Source: Nocardiopsis sinuspersici
Lineage (GTDB): Bacteria; Actinomycetota; Actinomycetes; Streptosporangiales; Streptosporangiaceae
Assembly: GCA_008638415.1 (NCBI GenBank)
Contig: VWVT01000012.1
Span: 62,001-126,000, forward strand
Length of the DNA: 64,000 nucleotides
Reading direction: 5' to 3'
Of this stretch, positions 7,691 to 16,644 are shown in pieces. The position numbers and the translations under genes are program-made. How positions within the stretch are numbered: position 1 is the first letter of the stretch; every line of letters starts with the position of its first letter. The notes beneath the pieces are model-generated. The model was not told the origin of the DNA, did no database searches, and saw only the letters and a program-made list of their open reading frames with translations.

Positions 7691-8662
7691 GTGCGTATCG
7701 CGGTTGCCGGATCCATTGCCACCGACCACCTGATGTCCTTCGAGGGTCGGTTCGCCGAGCAGATCATCCCCGAGCAGATCCAGCAGTTGTCGCTGTCCTT
7801 CCTGATCGATGAGCTGGACGTTCGCCGCGGTGGCGTGGCGGCCAACATCTGTTTCGGTATGGGCCGGTTCGGCCTCGACCCGGTGCTGGTGGGTGCGGCC
7901 GGGGCGGACTTCGAGGACTACCGCGCCTGGTTGGACCGCCACGGGGTGGACACCTCGGCGGTCTACATCTCCGAGTTGCGCCACACGGCCCGGTTCATCT
8001 GCACCACGGACCGGGACCAGAACCAGATCGCGTCCTTCTACGCCGGTGCCATGGCCGAGGCCCGCAACATCGAGCTGCGGCCGATCGCCGACCGTGTGGG
8101 CGGGTTGGACCTGGTGCTGATCGGCGCGGACGACCCCGCGGCGATGGTGCGCCACAGCGAGGAGTGCCGTACGCGGGGCATCGCCTTCGCCGCGGACCCC
8201 TCCCAGCAGTTGGCCCGGATGGAGGGGCCGAAGGTGCGCACCCTGGTCGAGGGCGCCCTGTTCCTGTTCGCGAACGAGTACGAGAAGGCCCTGGCGGAGC
8301 AGAAGACCGGCTGGTCCGACGCCGAGGTGCTGTCCCGGGTCGGTACCCGTGTCACCACGCTGGGGGCCAAGGGCGCCCGTATCGACCGCCGGGGTGAGCC
8401 GAGTGTGCACGTGCCCGCCGCCGTGGTCGGTGAGCTGGTCGATCCCACGGGTGTGGGCGACGCCTTCCGCGCGGGTTTCCTGGCGGCCCACTCCTGGGGT
8501 CTGTCCCTGGAGCGTGCGGCCCAGGTCGGCAACGCGACCGCGGTGCACTGCCTGGAGGCCGACGGCCCGCAGGAGTACACGCTGACCACGGCTTCCCTGC
8601 TGGATCGTCTGGAGAGGTCCTACGGGGCGGAGGCCGCCGCCGAGGTCGAGCCCTTCGTGTAG
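7691..8662 (+). CDS. PfkB-family carbohydrate/nucleoside kinase
   Basis: 323 aa from GTG 7691 (AAGGAG nine bases upstream). PfkB fold: N-terminal MRIAVAGSIATDHL, the first signature around RRGGVAANICFGMGRFG (about residues 45-61) and the second, DPTGVGDAFRAGF (about 251-263), which holds the catalytic Asp and anion hole. The substrate cannot be read from sequence; relatives are annotated as adenosine kinase or generic sugar kinase. Actinomycetes commonly keep a PfkB gene between erpA and the cta genes. rpsD follows after a 400-bp gap. Confidence 0.85.
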   Translation: MRIAVAGSIATDHLMSFEGRFAEQIIPEQIQQLSLSFLIDELDVRRGGVAANICFGMGRFGLDPVLVGAAGADFEDYRAWLDRHGVDTSAVYISELRHTARFICTTDRDQNQIASFYAGAMAEARNIELRPIADRVGGLDLVLIGADDPAAMVRHSEECRTRGIAFAADPSQQLARMEGPKVRTLVEGALFLFANEYEKALAEQKTGWSDAEVLSRVGTRVTTLGAKGARIDRRGEPSVHVPAAVVGELVDPTGVGDAFRAGFLAAHSWGLSLERAAQVGNATAVHCLEADGPQEYTLTTASLLDRLERSYGAEAAAEVEPFV

Positions 8663-9062
8663 GAAGGGCCGCGCCCGGGTTCCACGGGTCCGGTGAGGGG
8701 GCGCGGGCGGCCCCGTGGCCGGGCCTGCCGCGCGTTCGCTGGTCGTGGTGGTGTCCGCGAGCCCGTAGAGTAGTGAGTCGCGACCCGCACGACCCGGTCC
8801 GTGGACCGGGCCGCGCCCCGAACGGCCGCCTCCCCCAGGGGACGGACGGCCCGCACGGGGAGCCCCGTGCCCTCCGGTGCGCTGAAACGCGTGCCGGTGA
8901 CCCAGCCCAAGCCGTCCGCGCCGGGTCGCCGCGACGGTGGGGAACCCGCCCCGCTTTCCGCGCGCTCCGGCGCGCTGTGGCGGGCTCGGGCGTGTTCAGC
9001 GCCTCCCAGATCTAGGCCAGCCTTACCTGGGATTCCCCTGATACATCCTGAAAGGACATTGC
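8663..9062 (+). other. rpsD promoter and long structured leader
   Basis: TAGAGT at 8766-8771 is a plausible -10, which would give a leader of about 285 bases. Within it are two perfect 8-bp hairpins: CCCGGTCC/GGACCGGG (8793-8810) and GCACGGGG/CCCCGTGC (8853-8870). GC-rich palindromes follow near 8960-8985. The segment 9010-9062 is less GC-rich and contains the ribosome-binding site AAAGGA. No peptide-coding pattern is seen. Autoregulation by S4 is inference. Confidence 0.4.
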
Positions 9063-9674
9063 ATGCGCTACACCGGACCGAAGGTGCGGTTGTCCCGGCG
9101 CGCCGGCACCCCGCTGACCCGTAAGGCGGTCAGCTACTTCGAGAAGCGTCCCTACCCGCCCGGTGAGCACGGCCGCCGTGTCCGTCGCAACAGCAGCGAC
9201 TTCGCCGTCCGCCAGGCGGAGAAGCAGAAGGTGCGCTGGTACTACGACCTGACCGAGAAGCAGCTGCTGCGGATCTACGAGAACGCCAAGAAGCGTTCGG
9301 GCCGTACCGGTGAGGAGATGCTCGCCGAGCTGGAGCTGCGCCTGGCCACGGTCGTGCTGCGCTCCGGTCTGGCCGCGTCGGTCTACGCCGCGCGCCAGTT
9401 CGTCAACCACGGTCACATCACCGTGGACGGCAAGAAGGTCGACATCCCGTCGTACCAGGTCAAGCCGGGTCAGATCGTCAGTGTTCGGGAGAAGTCCCGC
9501 AACATGGTGCCGTTCGTCGAGGCCGCCGAGGGCATCCACGCCGACGACAAGATCGCCGGTTTCCTCGCGGTGAGCCACAAGGACCTGCGTGTGGCGGTCA
9601 CCGACCGTCCCAAGCGTGAGCAGATCCCGGTGCCCTTCGACGAGCAGCTCGTCGTGGAGTTCTACGCCCGCTAG
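9063..9674 (+). CDS. rpsD: 30S ribosomal protein S4
   Basis: 203 aa, full length. It starts MRYTGPKVRLSRR and has the S4 RNA-binding domain (about residues 92-155: LELRLATVVLRSGLAAS ... GHITVDGKKVDIPSYQV). It has no cysteine, so it is the zinc-independent (C-minus) form. Here rpsD stands alone rather than in the alpha operon with rpsM, rpsK and rpoA, as is usual in Streptomyces and relatives. S4 nucleates the 30S body, and in many bacteria it represses its own mRNA. A strong terminator follows. Confidence 0.98.
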   Translation: MRYTGPKVRLSRRAGTPLTRKAVSYFEKRPYPPGEHGRRVRRNSSDFAVRQAEKQKVRWYYDLTEKQLLRIYENAKKRSGRTGEEMLAELELRLATVVLRSGLAASVYAARQFVNHGHITVDGKKVDIPSYQVKPGQIVSVREKSRNMVPFVEAAEGIHADDKIAGFLAVSHKDLRVAVTDRPKREQIPVPFDEQLVVEFYAR

Positions 9675-9729
9675 CCGCTTGGGCGGGCAAGCTCCCGCGT
9701 GTGTCCTGAGGGGTGCTCGGGGGAGGTGG

Positions 9730-9762
9730 GAAGGCCGTGCGGATCCGTCCGCACGGCCTTCT
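9730..9762 (+). terminator. Rho-independent terminator after rpsD
   Basis: GAAGGCCGTGCGGA / TCCGCACGGCCTTC, about 14-bp stem followed by TTCGTG, 56 bases after the stop codon. Confidence 0.85.
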
Positions 9763-9910
9763 TCGTGTCCGGGGGCGCGTCCTGGTGTCCGGGGACGCCC
9801 TCTGATGGTGGGATCCGCCACGTCCCGAATTCGGCGCGTCTTGAATTGTTATCGCACCGGAACCGGAACTGTTTCGGCTCCGTTCGGCGGGGTTCGGGGC
9901 CCTTCCGGCG

Positions 9911-10159
9911 TCAGTACATGCGGCGGATGTGAAAAGCGCTACCCCGGCCCAGGGGCCGTTCCGTGACGAACTCGTGCATCTTCATCCGGCACCAGGCCGG
10001 GATGTCGGCGTGTGCGGCCGGGTCGTCCGCGGTGACCGCGATGACCGCGCCGATGGGCACTTCGTGCAGCCGGGCGGCCAGCATGATGATGGGGATGGGG
10101 CACTTGCGGCCCACCGCCTCCACGGTGACCGACGGCGTCTGCGACGGGTACTCGGGCAC
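9911..10159 (-). CDS. TusA/SirA-like sulfurtransferase
   Basis: 82 aa from GTG 10159, placed about nine bases after GGAGG (an upstream GTG at 10168 overlaps that Shine-Dalgarno itself). TusA-fold protein with the defining N-terminal motif RKCPIPIIMLA, whose Cys carries persulfide sulfur in this family. Sulfur may go to tRNA thiolation, molybdopterin or other pathways; the target is unknown. ThiI and thiazole synthase, other sulfur-transfer enzymes, lie elsewhere in the window but not adjacent. Convergent with rpsD. Confidence 0.85.
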   Translation of the reverse strand: MPEYPSQTPSVTVEAVGRKCPIPIIMLAARLHEVPIGAVIAVTADDPAAHADIPAWCRMKMHEFVTERPLGRGSAFHIRRMY

Positions 10160-10575
10160 GTGGTGCACCCTCCGTGTGTCGTTGTCCTGATCGTGACCAT
10201 CCTGACCCGGTCGGGCCCGTAAGGCGAACCCGGTTAAGGGTGTCGTAAACCCAGCGATACGCTCGCCTTGGTCTCTCCTCGTGGAGCGCCCGCGCCGCCC
10301 TTCGGGGCGGTGGGGACACGGTCGACGGCGAGAGGGCCCGGGGGGACGCCGGGCCGCGCTCCGTAGCCAGCCGGGAGGTCATCCTCCGCGGGCGAACGGG
10401 CCCGGCTCCACGTACCACCGCGCGCTCCGTGCGGGGGCGTCCTGGCAACACGCTGACCAGGCAAGCCCCTGGGCGGGGCGCCGTGCGGTTCGCGATAATG
10501 TTTCCCCCTGAAAAGCTTTGGATACTTAGGCCGCCCGTGGAGGATCCACGGGCTACACCGCTGGGAAGGCAATCC
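10160..10575. other. Divergent intergenic between tusA-like gene and ctaC
   Basis: Should hold back-to-back promoters. AT-richer spots are GGTTAAGGGTGTCGTAAACC (about 10231-10250) and GCGATAATGTTTCC (10491-10504), where GATAAT resembles a -10 about 75 bp before ctaC. No gene is supported. Confidence 0.4.
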
Positions 10576-11544
10576 GTGAGTCCGACCCGCCAAGAGAATC
10601 GGCGCTTCAACCTGCGCCGATGGGCACCACGCGGCGCCGCGCTCGCCGTGCTGGGGCTGGCCGCGACCGGCTGCGCGTCGAACGATCTCACTCGTTTGGG
10701 CATGCCGGAACCGATCACCGACCAGGCCGAGCGTGTCATCTCGCTCTGGCAGGGCTCCTGGGTGGCGGCTTTCGCGGTCGGCATTCTCGTGTGGGGGCTG
10801 ATCGCATGGTCGGTCATCTTCCACCGCAAGCGTTCTGAGCAGTTGCCGCCCCAGGTGCGGTACAACATGCCCATCGAAGCGCTCTACACCGTCCTGCCGA
10901 TCGTCATCATCTCGGTGCTGTTCTTCTTCACCGCGCGCGATCAGGCGATCCTGCTCGACACCGACGAGCCGGCGGACGTCAACATCCAAGTCGTGGCCTT
11001 CCAATGGGCCTGGCAGTTCAACTACCTCGACGAGAAGCAGGAGAACGGCGGGGAGGTGCTCTTCTCCCAGACGGGTGTTCCCAACCCCGACGGCACCGCC
11101 GACCCCTCGACCCAGACGACCCTGGTCCTCCCCGAGGGCGCGACCGTCCACTTCGACCTGCACTCGACGGACGTCATCCACTCCTTCTGGGTGCCGACGT
11201 TCGGCTTCAAGATGGACGTCATCCCCGGCCGTGACAACGCCTTCCAGGTGGACCTCGAGGAGGGCACCGAGGGCGAGTACATCGGTCGTTGCGCCGAGCT
11301 GTGCGGTGTCGACCACGCCCGCATGCTCTTCAACGTCGAGGTCCTTCCCCAGGACGAGTACGACGCGTGGTTCGCCGAGCAGAAGCAGGCCGCCGAGGCG
11401 GCCGCGGCCGAAGCCGCCGAGGTCGAGGAGGAGTCGGAGTCCGGAGAGGGCACGGGCGCCAACCGCCCCGGTGAAGAGGGAGCCGGGACCGGCGAAGAGG
11501 ACGCGGGCTTCGTTGGGTCTGACACCGAGGAGAACGACCACTAA
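10576..11544 (+). CDS. ctaC: Cytochrome c oxidase subunit II (aa3 type)
   Basis: 322 aa from GTG 10576. A lipoprotein-type signal peptide ends AATGC (Cys near residue 35), and two membrane helices follow (about 55-80 and 100-122). The cupredoxin domain has the complete CuA site: His in DVIHSFWVP, then [12 protein letters not shown] with both Cys, the bridging Glu carbonyl, His and Met. CuA takes electrons from the diheme QcrC and passes them to heme a in CtaD. The C-terminal 60 residues are acidic, Glu/Ala/Gly-rich and probably disordered. The stop overlaps the ctaD start by one base. Confidence 0.95.
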   Translation: MSPTRQENRRFNLRRWAPRGAALAVLGLAATGCASNDLTRLGMPEPITDQAERVISLWQGSWVAAFAVGILVWGLIAWSVIFHRKRSEQLPPQVRYNMPIEALYTVLPIVIISVLFFFTARDQAILLDTDEPADVNIQVVAFQWAWQFNYLDEKQENGGEVLFSQTGVPNPDGTADPSTQTTLVLPEGATVHFDLHSTDVIHSFWVPTFGFKMDVIPGRDNAFQVDLEEGTEGEYIGRCAELCGVDHARMLFNVEVLPQDEYDAWFAEQKQAAEAAAAEAAEVEEESESGEGTGANRPGEEGAGTGEEDAGFVGSDTEENDH

Positions 11545-13217
11545 TGAGCACCAGGGACACCTCACCCGCGGGCGGCGGCAGAACACCGTCGCGTCCGGGG
11601 TCGATGATCGTCAACTGGATGACGTCGACCGATCACAAGGTCATCGGGTACATGTACCTGATCACCGCCTTCCTCTTCTTCCTGCTCGGTGGCATCATGG
11701 CGGTGCTCATGCGCACCGAGCTGTTCCTCCCGGGCATGCAGGTCATGTCCAACGAGCAGTTCAACCAGCTGTTCACCATGCACGGCACGATCATGCTGCT
11801 GATGTTCGCGACCCCGCTGTTCGTCGGGTTCTCGAACGTGATCATGCCGTTGCAGATCGGGTCGCCCGACGTGGCGTTCCCCAGGATGAACCTGTTCAGC
11901 TACTACCTGTTCCTGTTCGGCAGCCTCATCGCCGTCAGCGGGTTCCTCACCCCCGGCGGCGCGGCCAGCTTCGGCTGGTTCGCCTACACGCCCCTCTCGG
12001 ACGCGGTGCGTTCGCCGGGGCTGGGCGGTGACCTGTGGATCCTGGGTCTGGTCGTGTCCGGTCTGGGCACGATCCTGGGCGCGGTCAACTTCATCACCAC
12101 CGGCCTGTGCATGCGCGCGCCGGGCATGACGATGTTCCGCATGCCGATCTTCACCTGGAACACCCTGCTCACCAGCGTTCTGGTGCTCATCGCGTTCCCG
12201 GTGCTCACCGCCGCCCTGATCGCCCTGGGCGCCGACCGCATGGTCGGCACGCACGTCTACGACCCCGAGCACGGCGGGGCGATCCTGTGGCAGCACCTGT
12301 TCTGGTTCTTCGGCCACCCCGAGGTGTACATCATCGCGCTGCCCTTCTTCGGCATCGTGACCGAGGTGCTGCCGGTGTTCAGCCGCAAGCCGATCTTCGG
12401 CTACAAGAGCCTGGTGGCGGCGACGATCGCCATCACCGGCCTGTCGGTGACGGTGTGGGCGCACCACATGTTCCCCACCGGCGCGGTGCTGCTGCCGTTC
12501 TTCTCCTTCATGAGCTTCCTCATCGCGGTGCCCACCGGCGTGAAGTTCTTCAACTGGATCGGCACGATGTGGCGGGGCCAGATCACCTTCGAGACGCCGA
12601 TGCTGTTCGTCATCGGGTTCCTGGTGACCTTCCTCTTCGGCGGGCTGACCGGTGTGCTGCTGGCCTCACCGCCCATCGACTTCCACGTCACCGACTCCTA
12701 CTTCGTGGTGGCCCACTTCCACTACGTGGTGTTCGGCACCGTGGTGTTCGCGATGTTCGCGGGCTTCTACTACTGGTGGCCCAAGTTCACGGGGACGATG
12801 CTCAACGAGAAGCTGGGCAAGTTCCACTTCTGGCTGCTGTTCCTGGGCTTCCACGGCACGTTCCTGGTCCAGCACTGGCTGGGAGCCATGGGCTTCCCGC
12901 GCCGCTACGCCGACTACCTGCCCGGTGACGGCTTCACCGAGCTGAACCAGATCTCCTCGGTCTCCTCGTTCGTGCTGGCCGCCTCCACGTTGATCTTCTT
13001 CTGGAACATCTACGTCACCGCGCGCAGGGCGCCGAAGGTCACCGTCGACGACCCGTGGGGCTACGGCTGCTCGCTGGAGTGGGCGACCTCCTGCCCGCCG
13101 CCGCGGCACAACTTCACGTCGCTGCCGCGGATCCGCTCCGAGCGGCCCGCCTTCGACCTCAACCACCCGCACGCCGCGGCCCCGGGCGCCGTCCCGGCGG
13201 GCGCCACGAAGGAGTAG
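11544..13217 (+). CDS. ctaD: Cytochrome c oxidase subunit I (aa3 type)
   Basis: 557 aa. Catalytic subunit with twelve helices, reducing O2 to water and pumping protons. All metal ligands are present: His80 (heme a) in FTMHGT, His258 and the cross-linked Tyr262 in HPEVY, CuB His307/308 in WAHHMF, and His391 (heme a3) and His393 (heme a) in AHFHYV. The end ([18 protein letters not shown]) is typical of actinobacterial CtaD. Translation is probably coupled to ctaC through the TAATG overlap; ctaF follows after 6 bp. Confidence 0.97.
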   Translation: MSTRDTSPAGGGRTPSRPGSMIVNWMTSTDHKVIGYMYLITAFLFFLLGGIMAVLMRTELFLPGMQVMSNEQFNQLFTMHGTIMLLMFATPLFVGFSNVIMPLQIGSPDVAFPRMNLFSYYLFLFGSLIAVSGFLTPGGAASFGWFAYTPLSDAVRSPGLGGDLWILGLVVSGLGTILGAVNFITTGLCMRAPGMTMFRMPIFTWNTLLTSVLVLIAFPVLTAALIALGADRMVGTHVYDPEHGGAILWQHLFWFFGHPEVYIIALPFFGIVTEVLPVFSRKPIFGYKSLVAATIAITGLSVTVWAHHMFPTGAVLLPFFSFMSFLIAVPTGVKFFNWIGTMWRGQITFETPMLFVIGFLVTFLFGGLTGVLLASPPIDFHVTDSYFVVAHFHYVVFGTVVFAMFAGFYYWWPKFTGTMLNEKLGKFHFWLLFLGFHGTFLVQHWLGAMGFPRRYADYLPGDGFTELNQISSVSSFVLAASTLIFFWNIYVTARRAPKVTVDDPWGYGCSLEWATSCPPPRHNFTSLPRIRSERPAFDLNHPHAAAPGAVPAGATKE

Positions 13218-13223
13218 GGGCGA

Positions 13224-13649
13224 ATGAAGACGCAGGCCTATCTGTTCATGGGCGTCTCGACCTTCTTCGGTCTTGCCGCCGCCCTGTACGCGTACTGGTC
13301 CTGGGAGCACGCCGGTGTGATCGAGTGGACGGGTACCACCGCCCTGGTGGTCTCCATCGGCTTCGGTTGGATGATCGGCTTCTGGCTCTGGCAGGCGGCC
13401 CGCCGCAGCGAGCACTACCACGGGCTTCCGCCGGAGGAGCGGCTGGACGGTGAGATCCAGGAGAACGCCGGCGAGTACGGGTTCTTCAGCCCGCACAGCT
13501 GGTGGCCGCTGTTCGTCGCGCTGGCCGTGGCCTTCACCGCGGTGGGCGTGGCGATCGGCTGGTGGATGGTGATCATCGGCTCCTTCGCCCTCATCCTCAC
13601 CGTCCTCGGCTGGGTCTTCGAGTACTACCGCAAGCAGTTCCAGCACTAG
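13224..13649 (+). CDS. ctaF: Cytochrome c oxidase subunit IV, actinobacterial type
   Basis: 141 aa with four predicted membrane helices (about 5-25, 33-53, 92-110, 113-133) and the conserved phrase EYGFFSPHSWWPL before the second helix pair. This small subunit is specific to actinobacterial aa3 oxidases within the bc1-aa3 supercomplex. Last gene of ctaCDF, followed by a strong terminator. ctaE, which neighbours these genes in some relatives, lies 13 kb away with the qcr genes. Confidence 0.93.
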   Translation: MKTQAYLFMGVSTFFGLAAALYAYWSWEHAGVIEWTGTTALVVSIGFGWMIGFWLWQAARRSEHYHGLPPEERLDGEIQENAGEYGFFSPHSWWPLFVALAVAFTAVGVAIGWWMVIIGSFALILTVLGWVFEYYRKQFQH

Positions 13650-13743
13650 GGCGTGTGTGGTGGGTGCCGCCCGTCGCGCAGCAGGGTGAGTATCCGCCAT
13701 ACATGCCCTAGGGGGTGCCCTCGGCCCGCCGGCCGAGCGCCCC

Positions 13744-13796
13744 GGCCCCGGAGGCCGGGCGGGTCCGCGCGACCCGCCCGGCCTCCGGGGCCTTTT
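13744..13796 (+). terminator. Rho-independent terminator after ctaF
   Basis: GGCCCCGGAGGCCGGGCGGGTC / GACCCGCCCGGCCTCCGGGGCC, about 22-bp stem followed by TTTTCG. Confidence 0.9.
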
Positions 13797-13946
13797 CGTC
13801 GTCTCGACACCGCTGTGGGCACACCGGTGCGCTGCCGGGTGAAAGGTAGGCTTTGCGCGGAACCGACCTCACCGTGGCCCCGCGGGCGCGAGCCCGCTCC
13901 GTGCGCGCCGGGGTCCCCGTCGCAACGGACGCTGGAGGTCCTTGGC

Positions 13947-15266
13947 GTGAAGGGACGTTTTTTCCGTCCGGCGCTGTGCCGCCTGGCGGCCGCGGCCGTC
14001 GCGGTCGCCGTCGCGGCGACCGCCTGCACCACCGCTCCGGAGCAGGAGCCCCGGGCGGCTCCCGGCCCGGAGCGGCCGACCGGGCCGAAGGTCAGCATCA
14101 CCCCCGAGGAGGGCTCCGCCGCCGTGGCGCCCGACACCCCCGTGCGGGTGTCGGTGGAGGAGGGCGCCATCACCGACGTCCAGGTCGAGCAGACCACCCC
14201 GGAGGGGGACGCCGAGGGCGGTGCGGACCAGGCCGCGGCCGAGGACGGCGGGGGGAAGGGGTTCCGGTTCACCGGGACCCTGAGCGAGGACGGCACCGCC
14301 TGGGTCAGCGACTGGAACATGTTCCCGGGAGCGGCGGTCACCGTGCGCGCCACCGCCGAGGACGAGGAGGGTGAGCGCACCGAGGCCGTCGCCGAGTTCG
14401 CCACCGAGGAGGCGCCGCCGGGGCAGCGCCTCGAACTGGCCTCCAACTTCCCCAACTCCGGCGACACCGTCGGCGTGGGCATGCCCGTCATCGTCAACTT
14501 CGACCTGCCGGTGCTGAACAAGGCCCAGGTCGAGAACTCCATGGTGGTCACCTCCGAGCAGGGGGTCGAGGGCGCCTGGAACTGGGTGACCGACAAGACG
14601 GCGGTGTTCCGGCCCGAGGAGTACTGGGAGCCCCACCAGAAGATCGGTGTGGACCTGCGCCTGGCGGGGGTGGAGGCCTCCGAGGGCGTCTACGGCGTCG
14701 AGAACCACAGCCTCGACTTCGAGGTCGGCCGCGAGCTGGTCGCCACCATGCACGTGCCCGACCACGAGATGGAGGTGGAGGTCGACGGTGAGGCCGTCCG
14801 CACCATCCCCGTGAGCAACGGCGAGGCCTCCGAGCGGTTCAACACCACCACCTCGGGGACCCACCTGACCATGACGAGGTACGAGTCCCTGGTGATGGAC
14901 GCGGCCACCCTCGGTATTCCCGAGGACTCACCGGACTACTACAAGCTCGACGTGGACTGGGCGGTGCGCACCTCCAACAGCGGCGAGTTCGTCCACGCCG
15001 CGCCCTGGAACGACAGGATCGGTTCGGCCGACGTCTCCAACGGCTGCACGAACATGTCGGTGGAGGACGCCCGCTGGTTCTACGAAACGGTCCTGATGGG
15101 CGACGTCCTGGAGACCACCGGGACCGACCGGCAGTTGGAGTGGGACAACGGGTGGGGTTTCTACCAGCGCTCCTGGGAGGAGTGGCTGTCCCACAGCGCC
15201 ACCGGTGAGCCGCAGGTGACCGACGGGTCGGGCACCCCCGGCTCCGTGCACGGCGAGGGACTCTAG
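13947..15266 (+). CDS. Lipoprotein L,D-transpeptidase with Ig-like domains
   Basis: 439 aa from GTG 13947 (GGAGG nine bases upstream). A lipoprotein signal peptide ends ATAC (Cys27). Two bacterial Ig-like domains follow (about 45-155 and 160-270), then a YkuD catalytic domain (about 275-400) with His in EFVHAAPWN and the active-site motif SNGCTNMS (family consensus S-x-G-C-x-x). Such enzymes form 3-3 cross-links in peptidoglycan. The architecture matches LdtMt2-like enzymes of actinobacteria. The gene ends tail to tail with the glycosyltransferase, overlapping by four bases. Confidence 0.92.
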   Translation: MKGRFFRPALCRLAAAAVAVAVAATACTTAPEQEPRAAPGPERPTGPKVSITPEEGSAAVAPDTPVRVSVEEGAITDVQVEQTTPEGDAEGGADQAAAEDGGGKGFRFTGTLSEDGTAWVSDWNMFPGAAVTVRATAEDEEGERTEAVAEFATEEAPPGQRLELASNFPNSGDTVGVGMPVIVNFDLPVLNKAQVENSMVVTSEQGVEGAWNWVTDKTAVFRPEEYWEPHQKIGVDLRLAGVEASEGVYGVENHSLDFEVGRELVATMHVPDHEMEVEVDGEAVRTIPVSNGEASERFNTTTSGTHLTMTRYESLVMDAATLGIPEDSPDYYKLDVDWAVRTSNSGEFVHAAPWNDRIGSADVSNGCTNMSVEDARWFYETVLMGDVLETTGTDRQLEWDNGWGFYQRSWEEWLSHSATGEPQVTDGSGTPGSVHGEGL

Positions 15267-16426
15267 GGCCTGTCCGCCGAGTGCCCCTGGGAGCCTCCCA
15301 GAAGGGCGTCCAGGCGCTGGGCGGTGTGGTCCCAGGTCCACCTCCGTCTCACCCACTCACGGCCGCGTGCGCCCATCTGGGCGGCGCGGTCGGGGTCTTT
15401 CAGTAGCCGGATGAGGGCCCGTGCGGTCGGTCCGGGCAGCGAACCGTCCACGACCAGTCCGGTCCGGCCGTCCAGGACCGTGTCGGGGGCGCCGCCGGAG
15501 TCGCCCGCGACCACGGGCAGACCGCAGGCCGCGGCCTCCAGGTAGACCATCCCCAGGCCCTCGGCCTCCAGGCCGCCGCGCCGTGTGCGGCAGGGCATGG
15601 CGAACACGTCCCCGGCGCAGTAGTGGGAGGGCAGGTCCCGGGTGGGGACCGGCCCGGTGAAGACCACCGAGTCCATGCCCCGCGCGGCCGAGCGCAGCCG
15701 CTGCCGCTGGGGGCCGTCGCCGACGATGAGCAGGGCCGCGTCGGGTACGTCGGCCAGGATCCGTGGCCAGGCGCGGATGAGGGTGTCCTGTCCCTTGCGG
15801 GGGACGAGCCGGGACACGCACACCACCACCGGGCGGTCGCCCAGGCCGTGGCGCTCGCGGACCTCCTCGCCGCCGGATCCGGGGCGGAAGTGGTCGATGT
15901 CCACGCCGGGTGCGAGCTGGCGCATGCGCGCGGCCGCGTCCGGGGACAGCGCCCGGGCCAGGCGGCGCCGGGTGTACTCGCCCAGGTAGGTGACGGTGTC
16001 GGTGGTCTCGCCGATCCGGCGCAGTGCCTCCCGGGGGCCGGGGAGCGCCGCCCACCAGGTCTCGTGGCCGTGGCTGATGGCGACCTGCCGTTCGACGGGG
16101 GTGCGCTCGCCCAGCCCGGCGGCGAGCAGTCCCAGGGGGGCCGCGGCGCCGTAGACCACCGAGTCGCAGTCCTCCAGGTCGGCGATGGCGCGGGCCCGCG
16201 CGGCCACCCGGGGGGTGGGCAGCAGGACGCGTGCGGCGTCGCGTACCACGGGGAAGGGCTGGTGCAGGTCGAAGTGCGGGTCGGCGGCGGCGTCGGCCGG
16301 GGCGGGGGAGGAGCAGTAGACCACGACCGACCCCTCGGGGCGGCGCAGGGCGATCTCGTGGACGAAGGACTCGATGCCCCCGGCCTTGGGCGGGAAGTCG
16401 TTGGTGATGATCAGCGTTCGCGGCAC
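15263..16426 (-). CDS. GT4 glycosyltransferase, PimB'/mannosyltransferase-like
   Basis: 387 aa. GT-B fold: N-terminal loop TNDFPPKAGGIESFV, and donor-binding region VCVSRLVPRKGQDTLI (about 207-222) and EGLGMVYLEAAACGLPVV (about 299-316), the EX7E motif of family GT4. The FPPKAGGIE start and overall pattern match actinobacterial PimB', the second mannosyltransferase in phosphatidylinositol mannoside synthesis, but other GDP-mannose-dependent enzymes are close. Its neighbours are cell-envelope genes (L,D-transpeptidase, NlpC/P60). A cytoplasmic-face membrane-associated enzyme is expected. Confidence 0.85.
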   Translation of the reverse strand: MPRTLIITNDFPPKAGGIESFVHEIALRRPEGSVVVYCSSPAPADAAADPHFDLHQPFPVVRDAARVLLPTPRVAARARAIADLEDCDSVVYGAAAPLGLLAAGLGERTPVERQVAISHGHETWWAALPGPREALRRIGETTDTVTYLGEYTRRRLARALSPDAAARMRQLAPGVDIDHFRPGSGGEEVRERHGLGDRPVVVCVSRLVPRKGQDTLIRAWPRILADVPDAALLIVGDGPQRQRLRSAARGMDSVVFTGPVPTRDLPSHYCAGDVFAMPCRTRRGGLEAEGLGMVYLEAAACGLPVVAGDSGGAPDTVLDGRTGLVVDGSLPGPTARALIRLLKDPDRAAQMGARGREWVRRRWTWDHTAQRLDALLGGSQGHSADRP

Positions 16427-16589
16427 GGGGGTGAGTCTAGGACGTGTGCGGCGGACGCGTCCGGCGGCGCGTCGCCGGGCGGGGTTTTCGTCGGCGGATG
16501 CGCGCGGACGGGCGGGATGCCCGGATTATGGTGATCTACATCGTCAAGGTGCGGATGCGGCAGTCGTTCCACACGGGGTGAACGGAGCG

Positions 16590-16620
16590 GTGCCCCGCGA
16601 CGACGGGCGTCGCGGGGCAC
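16590..16620 (-). terminator. Terminator after the first NlpC/P60 gene
   Basis: GTGCCCCGCGACG / CGTCGCGGGGCAC, perfect 13-bp stem, about 25 bases downstream of the stop codon at 16645 on the minus strand. Confidence 0.8.
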
Positions 16621-16644
16621 CGGAGCCTCGAACCGGTCCGCCGG

